This document shows positions 61,001-64,000 of a stretch of 64,000 nucleotides of DNA, in pieces (position 1 is the first letter of the stretch; every line of letters starts with the position of its first letter). The stretch spans positions 1 to 64,000 of the forward strand of contig CAIURC010000133.1 of assembly GCA_903901425.1 (NCBI GenBank), written 5' to 3'. The notes beneath the pieces were generated by a model, which was given only the letters and a program-made list of their open reading frames with translations, searched no databases and was not told the origin of the DNA. Source of the stretch: an uncultured Spartobacteria bacterium. Its GTDB lineage: Bacteria; Verrucomicrobiota; Verrucomicrobiia; Chthoniobacterales; Chthoniobacteraceae. The position numbers and the translations under genes were made by a program.

Positions 61001-61359
61001 TTGCCCGACTCCGGCCGCAAAAAGGTGACGGTGTCACCCACTTTTTTTGCCTGATAAAGGCCACGATCCACGGGCACCTCCATCACCTCGTTGCCTGGAG
61101 GCACGCGCACTTTGAAGAGGTATTCCCCGTCACTTTCCTGGGTCTTGAGTCCTTTGCGGCCGTAGGTGATGAGCTGTTCCCTGTCCGGCGTGAACCGCTT
61201 TTCGAGGATGACTCCCTTCAGGGTGTTGGAATACGCACTCGGAGAGTTGCTCGCATATTTCCAGAAGCCGAATCCCAGCGCGGCAGCGAGCCCAATCACC
61301 CAGAGGATGGAGACCATCACATCTCGCCTAGATTGGTCCTGGAGGACGACGCGGCTCAT
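60997..61359 (-). CDS. Small single-span membrane protein
   Basis: 120 residues. One membrane span at about 14-33 (MVSILWVIGLAAALGFGFWK), then an extracytoplasmic beta-rich domain (GVILEKRFTPDREQLITYGR, YLFKVRVPPGNEVMEVPVDR). No recognised family. Four-base overlaps with both neighbours (ATGA) mean it is translationally coupled between the AI-2E-type transporter and the DUF3050 gene, but the shared task of the three is unclear. Confidence 0.75.
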   Translation of the reverse strand: MSRVVLQDQSRRDVMVSILWVIGLAAALGFGFWKYASNSPSAYSNTLKGVILEKRFTPDREQLITYGRKGLKTQESDGEYLFKVRVPPGNEVMEVPVDRGLYQAKKVGDTVTFLRPESGK

Positions 61360-62693
61360 GCCCTTTCTCCCTCCATCGACTGCCCCTCCGGGCCTTCCCC
61401 GGAATCGGGCCGCAGAAAAAAGCGCTTCTGCCAGACATACCGCTTGAGCAGAACCTTCAAGGTGGCGGTCATGGGCACGGCCAGAATCGCGCCCAGCAAG
61501 CCGCCCATGAGCAGGCTCCAGACAAACACTGAGACAATCACGGTCATGGGGTGCAATCCCACCGATTCACCGACAATTTTCGGGGTCACAAAAAGACCGT
61601 CGATCTGCTGGACCAGCGTGAAAATTCCGGTGACTACCAAGGGAAAGAGCCACCAGGGATGCGCGGGCAGAATCCAGCTTCCGCCGTGCACTACAGAGAT
61701 GAGAACCGCCGGCACCCAGCACATCATGATCCCCAGATAGGGAATCAGCCCCAGCACGCAGAGCATGCATCCAATCAGGAGCCCGAAATCCAGTCCCACC
61801 ACCAGAAGTCCCAGCCCGGTGGCCGCCCCGTTGATCAGGCTCACCAGAAGCTGGCCCCGGAAAAAGGCCATCAAATATCCGTTGATCTCCTCGAGAGTTT
61901 CGACCACCTCGTCCTTGAACCGGGACGAACGCAGGGGGAGATAATCGCCCCAAGATTCCGAGATGTGCCGGCTCTCGATCAGCAGGTAGTACAGGTAGAT
62001 CGGCACGATCACCAAGCTGAGAAGAAACCCGGATACCCCCAGAAACCCACCCACGCTGGCTCCAACAAAATTCCAGATGTTTCGGATCACCACGGGCACG
62101 GCCCGTTTCAGCCAGTCTCCTGAGAGAAACTGTTGGAGATCCAGAAGCGCCTCCGGGGATTCCACCGCCAAATCGAGCTTTTGCACCCCGGAATCGGCCG
62201 TTTTCGAGTCCGCCGGGAGAGAGGGCACCTGGCGCGCTCCGGTATCCGACGCACCGTGTTCGGCCTGAGGAAACTCGGGCAGGATCTGGATGTTGTACTT
62301 CTGGCGGACCTCCCGAGCCAGATTCTCGACGAGGCGCCGGGCGTCGGAGGTCAGCTTGGGCAGTTTTCCTGCAAGTTGGACCGCCTCTCTGGAGACGCTG
62401 GGCACCACCCAGAACAGGAATCCCGCGAGAGCCAGAGTGACGGCGGCAAACACCCCCAGCACGGCACGCTGCCGGGACAACCCCCAGGACACGAGTCTTT
62501 CGACCACCGGATCCAGGAGATAGGCCATGACACCGGCCACGGCGAAGGGAACCAAAATGGGCTGGAGGAATGCCAGAACCCGACTGGTTAACCAAACCAG
62601 AGACACCGACAGAGATCCGATCACCGCCAGAGAAAGCAGCGCCAGAGCCGCCCAGTAGGTCTTCAACTGCCATGGCGTTGGTCCCGGTCTCAT
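61356..62693 (-). CDS. AI-2E transporter (PerM/YdiK) family protein
   Basis: 445 residues with eight predicted membrane spans. Family hallmarks: QPILVPFAVAGVMAYLLDPV near residue 43, the re-entrant and central spans (ISLGSLVIVPIYLYYLLI-like sequence near 230), INGAATGLGLLVVGLDFGLL, IPYLGIMMCWVPAVLISVV, and the end LMGGLLGAILAVPMTATLKV. Named for AI-2 export, but members also act in sodium-proton antiport; this one is unassigned. An 80-residue insert near 130-200 contains the unusual KTADSGVQKLDLAVESPE linker. Heads an operon of three overlapping genes. Confidence 0.87.
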   Translation of the reverse strand: MRPGPTPWQLKTYWAALALLSLAVIGSLSVSLVWLTSRVLAFLQPILVPFAVAGVMAYLLDPVVERLVSWGLSRQRAVLGVFAAVTLALAGFLFWVVPSVSREAVQLAGKLPKLTSDARRLVENLAREVRQKYNIQILPEFPQAEHGASDTGARQVPSLPADSKTADSGVQKLDLAVESPEALLDLQQFLSGDWLKRAVPVVIRNIWNFVGASVGGFLGVSGFLLSLVIVPIYLYYLLIESRHISESWGDYLPLRSSRFKDEVVETLEEINGYLMAFFRGQLLVSLINGAATGLGLLVVGLDFGLLIGCMLCVLGLIPYLGIMMCWVPAVLISVVHGGSWILPAHPWWLFPLVVTGIFTLVQQIDGLFVTPKIVGESVGLHPMTVIVSVFVWSLLMGGLLGAILAVPMTATLKVLLKRYVWQKRFFLRPDSGEGPEGQSMEGERA

Positions 62694-62822
62694 AAGCCCA
62701 TTGTTCTGTGCCTGTTCTCCCCGAACCTACCGCCCGCAGCTCTGGCCGTCCACCCCCAATCCACCGCCCCCACGGCCCCCACCGGGAATCGAGCCCGGAA
62801 CGGAGCGGTGGCCGGCCTGTTC

Positions 62823-64000
62823 TCAGGGGAGGAACCTTTTGACCCCCAAGACCCGGAACTTGTAGGCGGACTCCAGACTGGTTCCGGTGATGTCGTCCAC
62901 GTCGATGTAATCTCTTCTGGCGACCGTGTCGGGATCGTTCCGGTCAAACCGCCGGTCCTGAGGATTGATGTAACGCTCGATCAGTACCGAGCCCCGGTAC
63001 TCGGAGAGCACCTGATCCTTTCCTTCCACCCACTCCTCATAGAACGTGCTGGCGTTTTTGCCCCCGGCAAACGGCCTCTTCTTCAGAGTCTGCACCTTAA
63101 GATGGACGGTGAACGTGTTCGATTTGGTGGTCAGCCGCGGATAGAGGTCCGAGTAGGGTTTTTCCCGCATGTTGTCCCCAGTCAACTGACCGTACTGGTT
63201 CCAGAACTGCCGGATCGCAGCCTCTCGCGATTCCCGGCCCGCATTTGGGTTGGTGCTGGCCTTGGGCGCAGTCAAACCGTTCGGCAGCGATTGCTGGGAG
63301 GGATACAAGAACTGCTCGCAAATCTGGCTCGCGGACTTGAAGAACCCACGTTCCGGGGCACTGGGGGAATACTGGCCAAACTTCAGGTCCAGATCTTGCA
63401 CCGTCTGGTTCCGGTCCAGGAGCAGGCGGTAGTTTTCAAAAGTGCGGCCACTCTCCCCGCGCCTTGCAGGACGCCCCCCAATATCGGCCTTGTAGGTATG
63501 CACATCGGAAGCCGGAACGGCGGTGATCCGGACCGACTGGAGCGCGGCACGGATGGGCGTGCTCCGCTTGATCCATCCAAAGGGGGCGATCTGGTAGTTC
63601 AGGTTGATCCTGCCCCCGGTGGAAAACGGTTCACTGATGGCATAGGGCTCCACAATGGGCATGTTGAAGAGGTCCAGCAGGAGGTGGTCCGGGGGATTCA
63701 ATTCGCCCGGGTGCGGCGCTTTGACCCGGTTTGAAACCGAGGCAGCCGAGTTCGGGGAAAAACAGAGGGTCTGCCAACCCGCCCCTCGCCCTGCGGGCAG
63801 GGAGCCCATCCCAACTGCCGAAGCGATCTGCCGGTTTGGGCTGAAGAAACTCTCAAAGGGATCCGCGTACGCCCAGTCGTAGTAATTATACACGTAGTCC
63901 CACCTCTTGTAGAGTGGGTTCCAGCGCCGGTACGACTGATTGCCTTCGTCGGGTTTCCCGGCAAAGGCGCCATCGGCAAGGCTCCCAAGCCCGTTGTCGA
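62823..64000 (-). CDS. Verru_Chthon cassette protein A-like (5' end outside window)
   Basis: 392 residues are visible, open to the right edge, so the start lies beyond 64000. The sequence NPPDHLLLDLFNMPIVEPYA followed by ISEPFSTGGRINLNYQIAPF matches the C-terminal part of Verru_Chthon cassette protein A, a large surface protein known from Verrucomicrobium spinosum and Chthoniobacter flavus that is encoded with prepilin-like proteins (B-D). The rest is polar, with several aromatic clusters. No membrane span lies in the visible part. The partner genes would be further right. Confidence 0.75.
   Translation of the reverse strand, partial: DNGLGSLADGAFAGKPDEGNQSYRRWNPLYKRWDYVYNYYDWAYADPFESFFSPNRQIASAVGMGSLPAGRGAGWQTLCFSPNSAASVSNRVKAPHPGELNPPDHLLLDLFNMPIVEPYAISEPFSTGGRINLNYQIAPFGWIKRSTPIRAALQSVRITAVPASDVHTYKADIGGRPARRGESGRTFENYRLLLDRNQTVQDLDLKFGQYSPSAPERGFFKSASQICEQFLYPSQQSLPNGLTAPKASTNPNAGRESREAAIRQFWNQYGQLTGDNMREKPYSDLYPRLTTKSNTFTVHLKVQTLKKRPFAGGKNASTFYEEWVEGKDQVLSEYRGSVLIERYINPQDRRFDRNDPDTVARRDYIDVDDITGTSLESAYKFRVLGVKRFLP

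Noticed and set aside
1-64000. CRISPR array or prophage
   Set aside because: No regularly spaced identical repeats, cas genes, phage structural genes or integrase were seen.

Overview
The window is a high-GC bacterial chromosome segment that looks like Verrucomicrobiota. The evidence is indirect but consistent. There is a planctomycete/verrucomicrobial operon of an ECF sigma factor, a FecR-like protein, a PSCyt1/DUF1549/DUF1553 protein and a DUF1501 protein. The protein cut by the right edge resembles Verru_Chthon cassette protein A. There are also a DUF1080 protein, a Cys-type sulfatase and several Tat-exported proteins. No species can be named from sequence reading alone.

Left end (1-2200): an AT-rich accessory block, all read on the minus strand. 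It holds four small unrelated ORFs, each followed by an attC-like site, and an IS66-like insertion-sequence end abutting the last site. This is an integron-type cassette cluster with no integrase in view. A repeat-bearing spacer (2182-2756) separates it from the chromosome.

2757-14477: a secreted GH16 glycoside hydrolase, the GTPase YchF, the four-gene minus-strand sigma/FecR/PSCyt/DUF1501 operon, a start-less coding remnant, and a large PHP-glycosyltransferase fusion. 14567-21400: dnaG and rpoD (RpoD carries a long Lys/Ser/Pro/Ala-rich N-terminal extension), two envelope proteins, a DksA-like protein, and rpmG-rpsR with a strong terminator. 21493-25860: ribBA, ribH, nusB, ftsY, then an L,D-transpeptidase on the other strand, and rpsT. 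25912-30181: a tandem pair of HtrA-like proteins (one active, one without His and Asp of the triad), mobA, and a MOSC protein. 30191-35095: xylFGH sugar importer and an uncharacterised envelope protein.

35186-43945: tRNA-Met(CAT), hisI-trpE-trpG, rpmE, prfA-prmC-murA, cutA convergent on murA, pyrH-frr, and a thioredoxin-fold protein. 44148-53186: a Tat-exported superoxide dismutase, a zinc-ribbon Ser/Thr kinase, tRNA-Arg, an FG-GAP protein, tRNA-Val, tRNA-Gln, and a heterodimeric ABC exporter. 53307-64000: sulfatase, DUF1080 protein, a SulP/beta-carbonic anhydrase fusion, a small secreted protein, a HupE/UreJ_2-type membrane protein, tRNA-Pro, a three-gene operon (AI-2E-family transporter, small membrane protein, DUF3050), and the partial Verru_Chthon-like protein.

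Most of the window is core housekeeping (replication priming, transcription, translation, riboflavin, tryptophan, peptidoglycan precursor). The accessory interest lies in the attC cluster, the sigma/FecR/PSCyt operon, the pseudoprotease pair and the multidomain fusions.
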